Shown here: one piece after another, positions 14,684-21,863 of the stretch
Layout of the letters: every line of letters begins with the position of its first letter
How positions within the stretch are numbered: position 1 is the stretch's first letter
DNA from: a bacterium
Lineage (GTDB): Bacteria; Patescibacteriota; Minisyncoccia; Minisyncoccales; RBG-13-42-11
Assembly: GCA_030646565.1 (NCBI GenBank)
Contig: JAUSLA010000023.1
Coordinates: 1 to 37,148, forward strand
Reading direction: 5' to 3'
Length of the DNA: 37,148 nt
The notes under the pieces: generated by a model
Database searches by the model: none
What the model saw: only the letters and a program-made list of their open reading frames with translations
Told to the model about the DNA's origin: nothing
Made by a program: the position numbers and the translations under genes

Positions 14684-14906
14684 ATTAGGTAAAGGAAGGA
14701 GGTGGTTTACTTGATTGTGATCAGTCGCGGCCCTTGCATTTTTGAAATGCCGTGATCTCGATCATCGCCGGCATCCCCATTCCCTCCCGAGGGAAGAGCG
14801 AGTAAGAATCCGAGGGGGCGCGAGTAGCGCCTCCTCCCAAGAGAAAAAGCGAGCTTCTGCTCGCTAAGATATATAGGGGCCTGACTATTATTAGTTAGGC
14901 TCTTTT
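14684..14906 (+). ncRNA. Unidentified structured RNA of about 220 nt with a mini-ORF
   Basis: Bounded by a perfect promoter and a terminator, but with no gene-sized ORF. Predicted hairpins are GCATTT/AAATGC (near 14735), TTCCCT/AGGGAA (near 14785), a GGGGGCGC/GCGCCTCC stem (14814-14834) and AGCGAGC/GCTCGCT with loop TTCT (14848-14865). Near the 5' end AAGGAGGTGG (14696-14705), an almost complete anti-16S match, precedes TTG 14711, which opens a 14-codon frame (MIVISRGPCIFEMP). CCTCCTCCC at about 14830 could pair with this AGGAGG. I see no tmRNA, SRP or 6S signature. It could be a regulatory RNA, a leader-peptide RNA or an uncharacterised small-protein gene. Confidence 0.6.
14879..14906 (+). 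terminator. Terminator of the 14684-14906 RNA
   Basis: GCCTGACTA and TAGTTAGGC form a 9-bp stem (one G-T pair) with a 3-nt loop, followed by TCTTTT. Confidence 0.85.
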
Positions 14907-14935
14907 ACATTAACCGACTTCTCTTCTCCCTCAAC

Positions 14936-14967
14936 AAAAAAACAATTCGTCAAGGAATTGTTTTTTT
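14936..14967 (-). terminator. Terminator of rnpB (possibly bidirectional)
   Basis: CAATTC (14943-14948), loop GTCAAG and GAATTG (14955-14960), flanked by seven A on one side and seven T on the other, so it can work in both directions between the two convergent RNA genes. Confidence 0.85.
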
Positions 14968-15406
14968 GTGTCCCAGCAAGTCTGTAAGCCGAATTCTGTA
15001 TCCTTCGTTCCGCTTCGCGGAACTCGGGATGGTGATTATCTATCTGGTCCCTCGATTACTCTCGGGATCAAGCGAGTTACCTTTTCAGGAAAATTCTAAG
15101 ATATAAAAACCCAGAACCTCCCGTTTACTCTTGCGCCCGATAAGGATTTAGCCGTTTCACTCCCAAGATTACTCTTGAGATTCGCCCTATTCCGCCTTAC
15201 GGCGGACGGGCGCCCGACGCCTTTCGGCGTCTAGGGCGTCACTGTTCGCACCTCTAGCCTTGCTCCATAAATTACAGAGTTTGCGCCGATGGATGTTATC
15301 CACTATCTTTTTAGATCCCGCTAAAAGCGGGAAATGAGTGTTCGGACTTTCCTCCCGACCAAATATTTATATTGGTATAGGGCAATCACCCGACTTACTG
15401 GGACAA
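14968..15406 (-). ncRNA. rnpB: RNase P RNA
   Basis: The catalytic RNA that trims tRNA 5' leaders. Read on the minus strand, it begins GTTGTCCCAGTAAGTC and ends GACTTGCTGGGAC, which pair as helix P1. GGGAGGAAAGTCCGAACAC (around 15340-15358) is the universally conserved CR-I region, and ACAGAATTCGGCTTACAG close to the 3' end is the conserved ACAGAA...GGCTTA block. The length of about 440 nt is at the long end. Several peripheral helices are near-perfect GC palindromes with tiny loops: TCCCGC/GCGGGA (near 15318), CCGCC/GGCGG and GACGCC/GGCGTC (15190-15235), and GTTCCGC/GCGGAAC (15007-15023). These resemble the dispersed hairpin family. Ends are estimated to within a few bases. Confidence 0.92.
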
Positions 15407-15410
15407 CTAT

Positions 15411-15439
15411 ATCTTATCAAAATATGTGGCCTTTGTCAA
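15411..15439 (-). promoter_or_regulatory. Promoter of rnpB
   Basis: On the minus strand, TTGACA (15439-15434), a 17-nt spacer and TAAGAT (15416-15411). The start site falls at about 15405, exactly where helix P1 begins. Confidence 0.88.
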
Positions 15440-15464
15440 ACTTTTTGTTTCTTGGCCTTTTTTC

Positions 15465-15493
15465 TTGTTTAACGTGGTAATTTAGATTAGAAT
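15465..15493 (+). promoter_or_regulatory. Promoter of murJ
   Basis: TTGTTT (15465-15470), 17-nt spacer, TAGAAT (15488-15493). It is followed by an AAAGGA ribosome site and ATG 15511. Confidence 0.6.
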
Positions 15494-15510
15494 ACAAAGG
15501 ACTAATTGGT

Positions 15511-17151
15511 ATGCTTAACCGCGTTTTTAATCATAAAACTAAAACCGTTACTTTTGCCGCTGTTTTGCTTTTTTTATCCTCTGGAGTGAGCGCTCTTTTG
15601 GGATTGATAAGGGATAGATTGCTGGCTCATTACTTAGGAGCTGGAGCTGAAATGGATATTTACACAACAGCTTTCAGGATTCCAGACTTTGTCTACGGTA
15701 TTTTAATTATGGGAGGAATTTCAGCGGTTTTTTTGCCTATATTTTCTGAAGAATATAAAAAAAATACAAATGGGGCATGGGAGTTCGCCAATAATCTTTT
15801 GCACTGTTTTTTGATTTTACTTGTTTTAATCTGCGGAATCTTGTTTATTTTTGCCCCTTTTTTGATTAATATAATTGCTCCCGGCTTCTCTCCTCAGGCC
15901 AAAGAAACCACGGCTGTTTTGGCAAGAATAATGTTTTTAAGCCCGATTCTTTTCGGTCTAAGCAGTATTTTCTCCGGAGTATTGCATTATTTTAATCGGT
16001 TTTTAATTTATTCAATCGCTCCGATTTTATATAATATCGGCATAATTTTGGGAATTATTTTTTTTCTTCCGAAATTCGGATTAAAAGGTTTGGCTTTTGG
16101 CGTTATTTTGGGAGCTATTTTTTATTTTCTTTTGCAGATACCGGCCGCAAGATTTTCAGGATATAAATATAAGTTCATTCTGAATTTTGGAGACCCAGGA
16201 TTGAAAAAGGTCTTTAAGCTAATGCTTCCCCGGACGATTGGAGCCGCTGTCTATCATTTTAATCTCATAGCTGTTACCGCTATCGCTTCAACCATATCCA
16301 CCGGCTCCATTGCCATAGTTCTTTATTATTCCAACAACCTTCAGCAACTGCCAATAAGCTTGATCGGGGTTTCGTTCGCCTTAGCTGTTTTTCCGACTCT
16401 GTCGAAAATCGCTTCAGACGGATCGAAAGAAGAATTTTTTAAAAATTTTTCGTCGGTTTTTCGCCAGATTCTTTTTTTAATAATCCCGATCTCTGTTATG
16501 ATTTTTCTTTTAAGGGCCCAGCTGGTTCGGCTTATTTTAGGCACGGGCAACTTTGGCTGGACAGAAACCCGGCTTACTGCTGCTTCTCTCGGCATTTTTG
16601 CTCTCGGCATTTTTGCTTTAGCTTTTATTCCTTTTTTAGCCAGGGTCTTTTATTCTTTTCAGGACACAAAAACTCCTTTTTTAATCGGGTTGATTTCTAT
16701 GGTTTTCAATGTCGGGTTAAGCTTGTCTTTGGTTAGATTTCTGTCTTTCCCTAATTTTTTTCACGACTTTACCATAAATGTTTTGAAGCTTCATGGAATT
16801 GAAAATATCGCCGTTATCGGCCTTCCTTTGGCCCTTTCAATTTCAGGAATTTTCCAGTTTTTTTTGCTTTTACTTTTCTTGAAAATAAAAATAAAAAACT
16901 TAGCTTTTAGAGAGATTTTTCTTTCCGCTAAAAGAATTTTATTGTCTTCTTTTTTGATGGCTCTGGCAGTACTTCTTACTTTATATCTGGCAGCTAATAT
17001 TGTTGAATTGAAAACTTTTTTCGCCGTTTTTCTTCAGGCGTTATTGGCCGGCGCAGCCGGAATTATTGTTTATATTCTTCTTTCTTTCTTTTTGAAATCT
17101 CCGGAGCTAAAAACATTTAGAATATCAATCTTGGGCCAATTCCAAAAATAG
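15511..17151 (+). CDS. murJ: Lipid II flippase MurJ (MviN)
   Basis: 546 residues, almost entirely membrane helices (about 14), with the N-terminal MurJ block SGVSALLGLIRDRLLAHYLGAG and the following DIYTTAFRIPDFVYGILIMG, where arginines line the substrate cavity. MurJ turns lipid II over to the outer face of the cytoplasmic membrane so that peptidoglycan can be polymerised. Its presence implies a real cell wall. It has its own promoter (15465-15493) and an AAAGGA ribosome site 12 nt before the ATG. lepA begins 3 nt after the stop, so the two are probably co-transcribed. Confidence 0.95.
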   Translation: MLNRVFNHKTKTVTFAAVLLFLSSGVSALLGLIRDRLLAHYLGAGAEMDIYTTAFRIPDFVYGILIMGGISAVFLPIFSEEYKKNTNGAWEFANNLLHCFLILLVLICGILFIFAPFLINIIAPGFSPQAKETTAVLARIMFLSPILFGLSSIFSGVLHYFNRFLIYSIAPILYNIGIILGIIFFLPKFGLKGLAFGVILGAIFYFLLQIPAARFSGYKYKFILNFGDPGLKKVFKLMLPRTIGAAVYHFNLIAVTAIASTISTGSIAIVLYYSNNLQQLPISLIGVSFALAVFPTLSKIASDGSKEEFFKNFSSVFRQILFLIIPISVMIFLLRAQLVRLILGTGNFGWTETRLTAASLGIFALGIFALAFIPFLARVFYSFQDTKTPFLIGLISMVFNVGLSLSLVRFLSFPNFFHDFTINVLKLHGIENIAVIGLPLALSISGIFQFFLLLLFLKIKIKNLAFREIFLSAKRILLSSFLMALAVLLTLYLAANIVELKTFFAVFLQALLAGAAGIIVYILLSFFLKSPELKTFRISILGQFQK

Positions 17152-17154
17152 GAG

Positions 17155-18966
17155 ATGGATAATATACGTAATTTTTGTATAGTCGCGCATATAGACCACG
17201 GAAAGTCCACTTTAGCTGACAGATTTTTAGAATTGACCAAAACTGTTTCAATTGAAAAAATGCGGCCGCAATTTTTAGATATGATGGATTTGGAGAGAGA
17301 GAAGGGGATAACAATCAAAATGCAGCCCGTAAGGATGGAGTATATCTTAAATAATAAACTTTACATCTTAAATTTAATAGACACTCCCGGGCACGTAGAT
17401 TTTTCTTATGAGGTTTCAAGGTCTTTGGCAGCTGTTGAAGGGGCAATTCTTTTGGTTGACGCAACTAAAGGAATTCAGGCCCAGACAATTGCTAATCTGG
17501 AATTGGCCCAAAAACAGAATCTGGTCATTATACCGACCATTAATAAAATTGATTCGGCCCAGGCCAGAATTGAAAGCGCGAGGACTGAATTGGCCGATCT
17601 TCTGAAGATTCCGGAAAACGATATTTTTTTGATTTCCGGAAAAATGGGAACCAATATTGAAGAGCTTCTAAAAGTTGTAATAGAAAAAGTTCCAAAACCC
17701 TCGGGCAGTTTTGACAAGCCGTTTAGGGCTTTAATTTTTGATTCAAAATACGATCCTTTCAAGGGCATTATCGCTTATGTGAGGGTGGTTGACGGGGAAA
17801 TAGGGGCGGGAGAAAAAATTTATTTAATCCAAACAAAAAGCTCGGGCGAAGTAAAAGATTTAGGATATTTTAGGCCCCAAATGGAAAAAGCCGGGCAATT
17901 AAAAGAGGGGGAAATCGGCTGGCTGGCGACAGGAATTAAAGAGCCGGGGAAAGTAATGATTGGAGACACTATTATCAATTATCAATTTTCTCCCCAAAAA
18001 AGCGGGATTCAAACGAAATTGGAAGTGTTGCCGGGATATCAGGCGCCAAAACCTATGGTATTTCTTAGCATTTATCCCGAAAACCCGAATGATTTTGACG
18101 TATTGAAAGACGGTTTGGAAAAATTACGGCTGACCGACGCCGCTTTATCTTTTAAACTGGAACATAAAGAGGCCCTGGGCCGTGGTTTTCAATGCGGATT
18201 TTTAGGTCTTTTGCACGCAGAAATTATTACCGAAAGGTTGAGAAGAGAATTTAATCTGGACTTGGTTTTGTCCACCCCTTCGGTTGTTTATAAAGTAATA
18301 ACAGAAGACGACAAAGAAATTTTTATATATACGCCAAGCGAATGGCCTGATCCCTCCAAAATAAAAGAATCCCAAGAGCTTTGGGCCAGATTGAAAGTTT
18401 TGGCCGAGATTAAATACTTGGGAAATGTTCAGGAACTTTTAAAAAATATTGAGTCCGTTTATATTGAGAGAGAGCATTTGGGCATAGAAAAATTTGAGCT
18501 GGTTTATGAAGTGCCCCTCCGGGAGATTATCAATAAAAATTTTTACGACCAGCTTAAAAGCGTTTCTCAAGGATTTGCCTCAATGAATTATGAAATTTTA
18601 GATTGGAGAAAATCGCGTCTGCAAAAACTGGATATTTTAATCGCGGGACAAAAAGAAGAAGCGCTTTCCAGGATTGTTTCTGAAAAAGAAGCCCAAAAGG
18701 CGGCACGGAGAACGGTTGAGAAATTAAAAGAGAACTTGCCCTCGCAATTGTACGCCGTCGCCATTCAGGCGGCAGTAGGCGGAACAATTATTGCGAGAGA
18801 AACAATATCAGCCAAAAGAAAAGACGTTATAGCTCCTCTTTACGGAGGAGACTACTCAAGAAAGAGAAAACTGCTGGAAAGGCAGAAAAAAGGCAAGAAG
18901 GAATTAAAAGAAAAAGGAAGAGTAAGAATTCCTCCAAAAGTATTTTTGGAATTATTCAGAGATTGA
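17155..18966 (+). CDS. lepA: Elongation factor 4 (back-translocating GTPase LepA)
   Basis: 603 residues, the normal length. GTPase motifs are AHIDHGKST (11-19, G1), DLEREKGITIKMQ (G2), DTPGHVDF (G3) and NKIDSA (G4). EF4-specific parts are the EALGRGFQCGFLGLLHAEII block and the basic C-terminal domain ARETISAKRKDV ... GGDYSRKRKLLERQKKGKK. It binds ribosomes that are stalled or wrongly translocated, and affects 30S assembly. It starts at ATG 17155 with AGGAG immediately upstream, 3 nt after murJ. A promoter for the next gene overlaps its stop codon. Confidence 0.97.
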   Translation: MDNIRNFCIVAHIDHGKSTLADRFLELTKTVSIEKMRPQFLDMMDLEREKGITIKMQPVRMEYILNNKLYILNLIDTPGHVDFSYEVSRSLAAVEGAILLVDATKGIQAQTIANLELAQKQNLVIIPTINKIDSAQARIESARTELADLLKIPENDIFLISGKMGTNIEELLKVVIEKVPKPSGSFDKPFRALIFDSKYDPFKGIIAYVRVVDGEIGAGEKIYLIQTKSSGEVKDLGYFRPQMEKAGQLKEGEIGWLATGIKEPGKVMIGDTIINYQFSPQKSGIQTKLEVLPGYQAPKPMVFLSIYPENPNDFDVLKDGLEKLRLTDAALSFKLEHKEALGRGFQCGFLGLLHAEIITERLRREFNLDLVLSTPSVVYKVITEDDKEIFIYTPSEWPDPSKIKESQELWARLKVLAEIKYLGNVQELLKNIESVYIEREHLGIEKFELVYEVPLREIINKNFYDQLKSVSQGFASMNYEILDWRKSRLQKLDILIAGQKEEALSRIVSEKEAQKAARRTVEKLKENLPSQLYAVAIQAAVGGTIIARETISAKRKDVIAPLYGGDYSRKRKLLERQKKGKKELKEKGRVRIPPKVFLELFRD

Positions 18967-18990
18967 CAAAATAAATACCCGTGCTATGCT
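18963..18990 (+). promoter_or_regulatory. Promoter of the 19054 gene, overlapping the lepA stop
   Basis: TTGACA (18963-18968, containing the lepA TGA), 16-nt spacer, TATGCT (18985-18990). Confidence 0.8.
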
Positions 18991-19053
18991 ACGGGATGAA
19001 ATGCGGCAAATATCTTATGCCGCGAAAGCACCTTAAGAAAGGGGATAACAATC

Positions 19054-19671
19054 ATGGCAATGATGAGAGACGCAGTTCCAACTATGGATGCGGGACAGTT
19101 TGGCGAGTTTGTTGAAGCGGTGGTTAGGCAACTTTGGCCAACTATCAAAGACGCGGATCCCCAAAGGATTCGGAGACTGGTTAGGAATCCTGCAAAACTC
19201 AAAGGAATACTTAGAAAAGCCTTTCCCGGAGAACCTTCCAGTATTCTCGGCTGTCCCGTCATTGTTGACTACGAAGTGACCGTTGAGGAGGCAATAAGGC
19301 TCGGGGGCTATGACCGAGTTAATTCGTTTATTACATCTAAGAATTTCCCAACAGGTCGGAGAGGAATAGTTGAATTAGATATTGATCTTATGTGTATTAA
19401 TCGCCTAATCTCCACAAGAGATTTTTTTAAGGAAATCGGAGAAGTGTATCGTCAAGCCGAACTGCGAGAACTTCTTGCTCTGGGGGCTAAATATCCAAAC
19501 CTTCAAAGAGAATTTCCAATTGCCGGCCTTGGCTCTGTCTGGCAGTCTAAGAGCGGTCATCACCGAGTTTCGGTTCTTGATGGCAGTGACTCGGAGAGAG
19601 GACTAGACCTAGAGACTCTGGACGAGAGCGTTTGGCAACGGTATTGGCAGTTTGCCGTTGTTCGCAAGTAG
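19054..19671 (+). CDS. Hypothetical protein (Patescibacteria-type cassette gene)
   Basis: 205 residues, no signal peptide or membrane helix. The N-terminal third (QFGEFVEAVVRQLWPTIKDA, DPQRIRRLVRNPAKLKGILR) is helical. The middle has VDYEVTVEEAIRLGGYDRVN and FPTGRRGIVELDIDL, and the C-terminal part contains LLALGAKYPNLQREFPI and GSVWQSKSGHHRVSVLDG. I recall similar proteins with the FPT-x-RRG and LLALGAKYP blocks, often several per genome, in Parcubacteria; no function is known to me. It is a self-contained unit: consensus promoter, AAAGGGG ribosome site 9 nt before ATG 19054, and a 12-bp terminator. Base composition looks more GC-rich than its neighbours, which may point to transfer or high expression. 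Confidence 0.75.
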   Translation: MAMMRDAVPTMDAGQFGEFVEAVVRQLWPTIKDADPQRIRRLVRNPAKLKGILRKAFPGEPSSILGCPVIVDYEVTVEEAIRLGGYDRVNSFITSKNFPTGRRGIVELDIDLMCINRLISTRDFFKEIGEVYRQAELRELLALGAKYPNLQREFPIAGLGSVWQSKSGHHRVSVLDGSDSERGLDLETLDESVWQRYWQFAVVRK

Positions 19672-19693
19672 CGCTTTGGTGTTCTTTAATCTG

Positions 19694-19725
19694 AAACCCG
19701 ATAAAAAGATTTATCGGGTTTTTTT
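19694..19725 (+). terminator. Terminator of the 19054 gene
   Basis: AAACCCGATAAA (19694-19705), loop AAGA, TTTATCGGGTTT (19710-19721), then TTTT: a perfect 12-bp stem. Confidence 0.92.
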
Positions 19726-19783
19726 CTTCGCCTTCAAAAACTGCTATTATTAAAAATAGTTAACAGACAAATTTGACAAAGGG

Positions 19784-19812
19784 TTGAAAAATCTATTCGC
19801 TTTGGCTAAAAT
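19784..19812 (+). promoter_or_regulatory. Promoter ahead of the FtsB-like unit
   Basis: TTGAAA (19784-19789), 17-nt spacer, TAAAAT (19807-19812). It is followed by AGAGGAGCG, a possible ribosome site for the mini-ORF at 19837. An extra TTGACA at 19773 is too far from any -10. Confidence 0.65.
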
Positions 19813-19836
19813 AGAGGAGCGACAAGAAAGCCAACC

Positions 19837-19917
19837 ATGCTTAAAGCCACCAAAGAGACAAGAATAATCCAGATTATTTTTATAAATTTTCGCGACATAC
19901 ACCGAGCTTTCGCGTAG
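19837..19917 (+). CDS. Possible mini-gene (26 aa), perhaps cut by a palindromic element
   Basis: ATG 19837 follows a promoter (19784-19812) and an AGAGGAG site at 14-20 nt distance. The frame reads MLKATKETRIIQIIFINFRD and then runs into the palindrome GCTTTCG/CGAAAGC at about 19906, which supplies the stop TAG. The peptide is basic, then hydrophobic. It may be the truncated start of a former gene or a leader peptide. Low certainty. Confidence 0.3.
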   Translation: MLKATKETRIIQIIFINFRDIHRAFA

Positions 19918-20007
19918 CGAAAGCGAAAGTTAAGATGAGGACGCAGTCCTCATCGCCTACTCGAGCGAAGCGAAGAGTAAAGATGAGGACGCAGTCCTCA
20001 TCGCCTA
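19903..20007 (+). repeat. Modular palindromic element before the FtsB-like gene
   Basis: GCTTTCG/CGAAAGC, then GATGAGGAC/GTCCTCATC followed by GCCTA, then a CGAGCGAAGCGAAGAG spacer, then a second exact copy GATGAGGAC/GTCCTCATC followed by GCCTA. The two 22-nt units are identical, 50 nt apart. It ends 4 nt before ATG 20012. Confidence 0.88.
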
Positions 20008-20011
20008 ATCT

Positions 20012-20398
20012 ATGTTAGCAAAAAATACCGGAATTAAAAAGCAGCAAACCGGCCAGCCGATGCTATTTATAGCAATTGTCGGTATTTTAACAGCCGGTTT
20101 AATTGTTTTTCTGATTTTTGCCAATATTAAAATCAGTCAAAAAAGAACGGAATTAAAAGACAGAGTTGATTCGTTGAATAAAGAATTAACAGCGCTTAAC
20201 GAAGAAAAGAAAAAACTGGAAGAAGGAATAAATCAGGCCCAAAGCGATTTTTATTGGGAGGGCAAAGTAAGGGAACAGGGCTATAAGCAGCCCGGAGAAA
20301 AGACAGTGGTGGTTCTGCCTCCGGAAGGAAAAACAGGAACGTCTTCTACGGAACAAAAAAGTTTTTGGGGAAAAGTTTTAGAAAAAATAGGATTTTAG
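20012..20398 (+). CDS. FtsB/DivIC-like septum formation protein
   Basis: 128 residues: a short cytoplasmic N terminus (about 1-16), one membrane helix (about 17-37, MLFIAIVGILTAGLIVFLIF), then a coiled coil (about 42-75, ELKDRVDSLNKELTALNEEK) and a conserved REQGYKQPGEKTVVVLPPE segment, which matches the R-x-x-G-(Y/M)-x-x-P-(G/N)-E end of FtsB/DivIC proteins. These proteins join FtsL and FtsQ in the divisome at the septum. ftsE and ftsX lie 1.6-2.5 kb downstream. The tRNA-Gly gene begins 2 nt after the stop codon, so they are very likely co-transcribed. Confidence 0.85.
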   Translation: MLAKNTGIKKQQTGQPMLFIAIVGILTAGLIVFLIFANIKISQKRTELKDRVDSLNKELTALNEEKKKLEEGINQAQSDFYWEGKVREQGYKQPGEKTVVVLPPEGKTGTSSTEQKSFWGKVLEKIGF

Positions 20399-20399
20399 G

Positions 20400-20470
20400 G
20401 CGGGCATAGTATAGCGGCAGTACGTAACCTTCCCAAGGTTGAAGTGTGGGTTCGACTCCCATTGCCCGCT
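20400..20470 (+). tRNA. tRNA-Gly (anticodon CCC)
   Basis: A 71-nt cloverleaf: acceptor GCGGGCA/TGCCCGC, D arm, anticodon stem TAACC/GGTTG with loop TTCCCAA (anticodon CCC, codon GGG), T arm TGGGTTCGACTCCCA, discriminator T. CCA is not encoded. It starts 2 nt after the FtsB-like stop codon. Confidence 0.95.
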
Positions 20471-20489
20471 TATCTGCATTATATATTGT

Positions 20490-20563
20490 GCCGGAGTAGT
20501 TCAATGGCAGAACACTACTTTCGTAAAGTAGGAATGTGGGTTCGATTCCCACCTTCGGCTCCA
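20490..20563 (+). tRNA. tRNA-Thr (anticodon CGT)
   Basis: Acceptor GCCGGAG/CTTCGGC (one G-U), anticodon stem CTACT/AGTAG with loop TTCGTAA (anticodon CGT, codon ACG), T arm TGGGTTCGATTCCCA, discriminator T, then an encoded CCA (20561-20563), unlike the Gly and Gln tRNAs here. Confidence 0.95.
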
Positions 20564-20596
20564 AAAAAATCTCCCGCTGCCACGGGAGATTTTTTA
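20564..20596 (+). terminator. Terminator after the tRNA pair
   Basis: ATCTCCCG (20569-20576), loop CTGCCA, CGGGAGAT (20583-20590), then TTTTTA; preceded by an A-tract, so it may work in both directions. Confidence 0.9.
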
Positions 20597-20601
20597 TCTT
20601 C

Positions 20602-20630
20602 TTTTCATTCCTCAAAAAAAATGTTATACT
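20602..20630 (+). promoter_or_regulatory. Probable promoter of the prfB-ftsE-ftsX run
   Basis: TTTTCA (20602-20607), 17-nt spacer, TATACT (20625-20630). The start site would be at about 20637, just where the palindromic element at 20639 begins. Confidence 0.5.
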
Positions 20631-20638
20631 ATTTTTAA

Positions 20639-20730
20639 AGTCCCGCAAAGCGGGGGAAGTCAAAGAACACGTTCGTGTTCTTTTCCACCCGTCGCCTTCA
20701 GCTAGGGTGAACGGAGTTCTCTTCGCCTTA
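20639..20730 (+). repeat. Modular palindromic element forming the prfB leader
   Basis: TCCCGC/GCGGG, linker GGAAGTCA, AAGAACAC/GTGTTCTT, linker TTCCACCCGTCG, AGCTAGGGTGA, and a half-hairpin GAGTTCTCTTCGCC ending in TTAG. It ends 9 nt before the ATG of prfB. Confidence 0.8.
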
Positions 20731-20738
20731 GAAACAAT

Positions 20739-21861
20739 ATGGCAAATTTAAATTTTCAGATTGAAGCATTACAACAAAGACTCCTCATCGTTGAGGACCG
20801 TCTTTGACTTGGCCCAAAAACGCAAAGAATTTTCTAAATTGGAAAAAGAACTGCAAAATCCGGACATTTGGAAAGACAGAGAAAAGGCGGTAAAATTCAG
20901 CCAGAGAGCATCTCAAATCCAAGAAGAGCTCGGCCAACTGGATGAATTAAAAAAGGAGCTTAGCGACATAAAAGATATAATAAGCTCGGCAAACGAATCG
21001 GAGAGAGAGTCTTTTCTTGAGGACTTTGAGAAGAAATTGAAAAACGCAGAACTTAGGATTTTTCTTTCCGGCAGATACGACAAGGGAAACGCTATTTTGT
21101 CAATTTATTCAGGAGCCGGCGGCCAGGACGCCCAAGATTGGGCAGCGATGTTGTTTAGAATGTACGAAAGATATTGCGGGAAATCCGGTTTTCAGGTAAA
21201 AATATTGCATCAGTCCTTCAGCGGCGAAGGAGGGGGGCCGGAAGGAAGGATTGGTATTAAATTAGCCACTTTTGAAATAAAAGGAAAATACGCTTTCGGC
21301 TTTTTGAAAAAAGAAAATGGAGTCCACAGGTTGGTCAGGATTTCTCCGTTTTCAGCCCAGTCTTTAAGACATACTTCATTCGCGCTGGTAGAAGTTCTGC
21401 CCGAATTGTCGGAAGATGAAGAATCGGAAATAAAAATTAAACCAGAGGAATTAAGGGTAGATACTTTCCGGTCTTCTGGCCCCGGCGGCCAGAATGTCAA
21501 CAGAAGAGAATCGGCAGTAAGGATAACCCATCTGCCAACCGGAATTGCCGTTGCCTGCCAGGTGGAAAGAACGCAGGGGCAGAATAAAGCAAAAGCAATG
21601 AAAATTCTGTTGGCAAAGCTCTACCAATTAAAAGAAGAAAAGACAAAAAAAGAGCTAAAAGAGATTAAAGGAGAGTTAATGTCAGCCAGCCCCCACACCA
21701 AAATTGGTGTGGGGGCCAGCTGGGGAAACCAGATAAGGTCTTATGTTTTGCATCCATACAAACTGATTAAAGATTTAAGAAGTAACTTTGAAACCTCCGA
21801 TGTGGAAGTTGTTTTGGACGGCGATTTAGACGAGTTTATTGCGGCCGAAGTTAAACTTTAG
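20739..21861 (+). CDS. prfB: Peptide chain release factor 2, with +1 programmed frameshift
   Basis: RF2 releases finished proteins at UAA and UGA. The gene is split over two frames: ATG 20739 opens a 22-codon zero frame (MANLNFQIEALQQRLLIVED, RL) that ends CTT-TGA at 20802-20807. Slipping +1 at CTTTGAC joins it to the main frame (LDLAQKRKEF), skipping T20805; the product is about 373 residues. RF2 signatures are the SPF anticodon-like tripeptide (RISPFSAQSLRHTSF) and the catalytic GGQ in RSSGPGGQNVNRRESAVRIT. Starting translation later in the main frame would lose the native N-terminal helix. Close to the C terminus a perfect palindrome (21689-21716) adds PHTKIGVGA ahead of SWGNQIRSYVLHPY. 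A UGA-regulated RF2 means that UGA is a stop codon in this organism. Confidence 0.95.
20793..20808 (+). promoter_or_regulatory. RF2 autoregulatory +1 frameshift site
   Basis: GAGG (20793-20796), ACCGT, then CTTTGAC (20802-20808). The slippery CTT-TGA-C heptamer is the classical one. The upstream SD-like element is weaker (GAGG) and 2 nt farther away than the E. coli AGGGGG-TAT arrangement. Confidence 0.9.
21689..21716 (+). repeat. Perfect palindrome inside prfB
   Basis: GCCCCCACACCAA and TTGGTGTGGGGGC form 13-bp arms around a central AA. It is in frame, encoding PHTKIGVGA, a stretch I do not know from other RF2 proteins. It looks like a simple insertion of a palindromic unit. Confidence 0.8.
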
Positions 21862-21863
21862 GT

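Noticed and set aside
14684..14906. tmRNA, SRP RNA or 6S RNA identity for the new RNA
   Set aside because: No tmRNA ends or tag frame, no SRP GGAAG/tetraloop core, and no long 6S-type rod with central bubble can be recognised by eye; not excluded formally.
20761..20805. Start of RF2 at TTG 20761 in the main frame
   Set aside because: The residues it would give are not RF2-like, whereas the zero frame from ATG 20739 plus the CTTTGAC slip gives a normal N-terminal helix.
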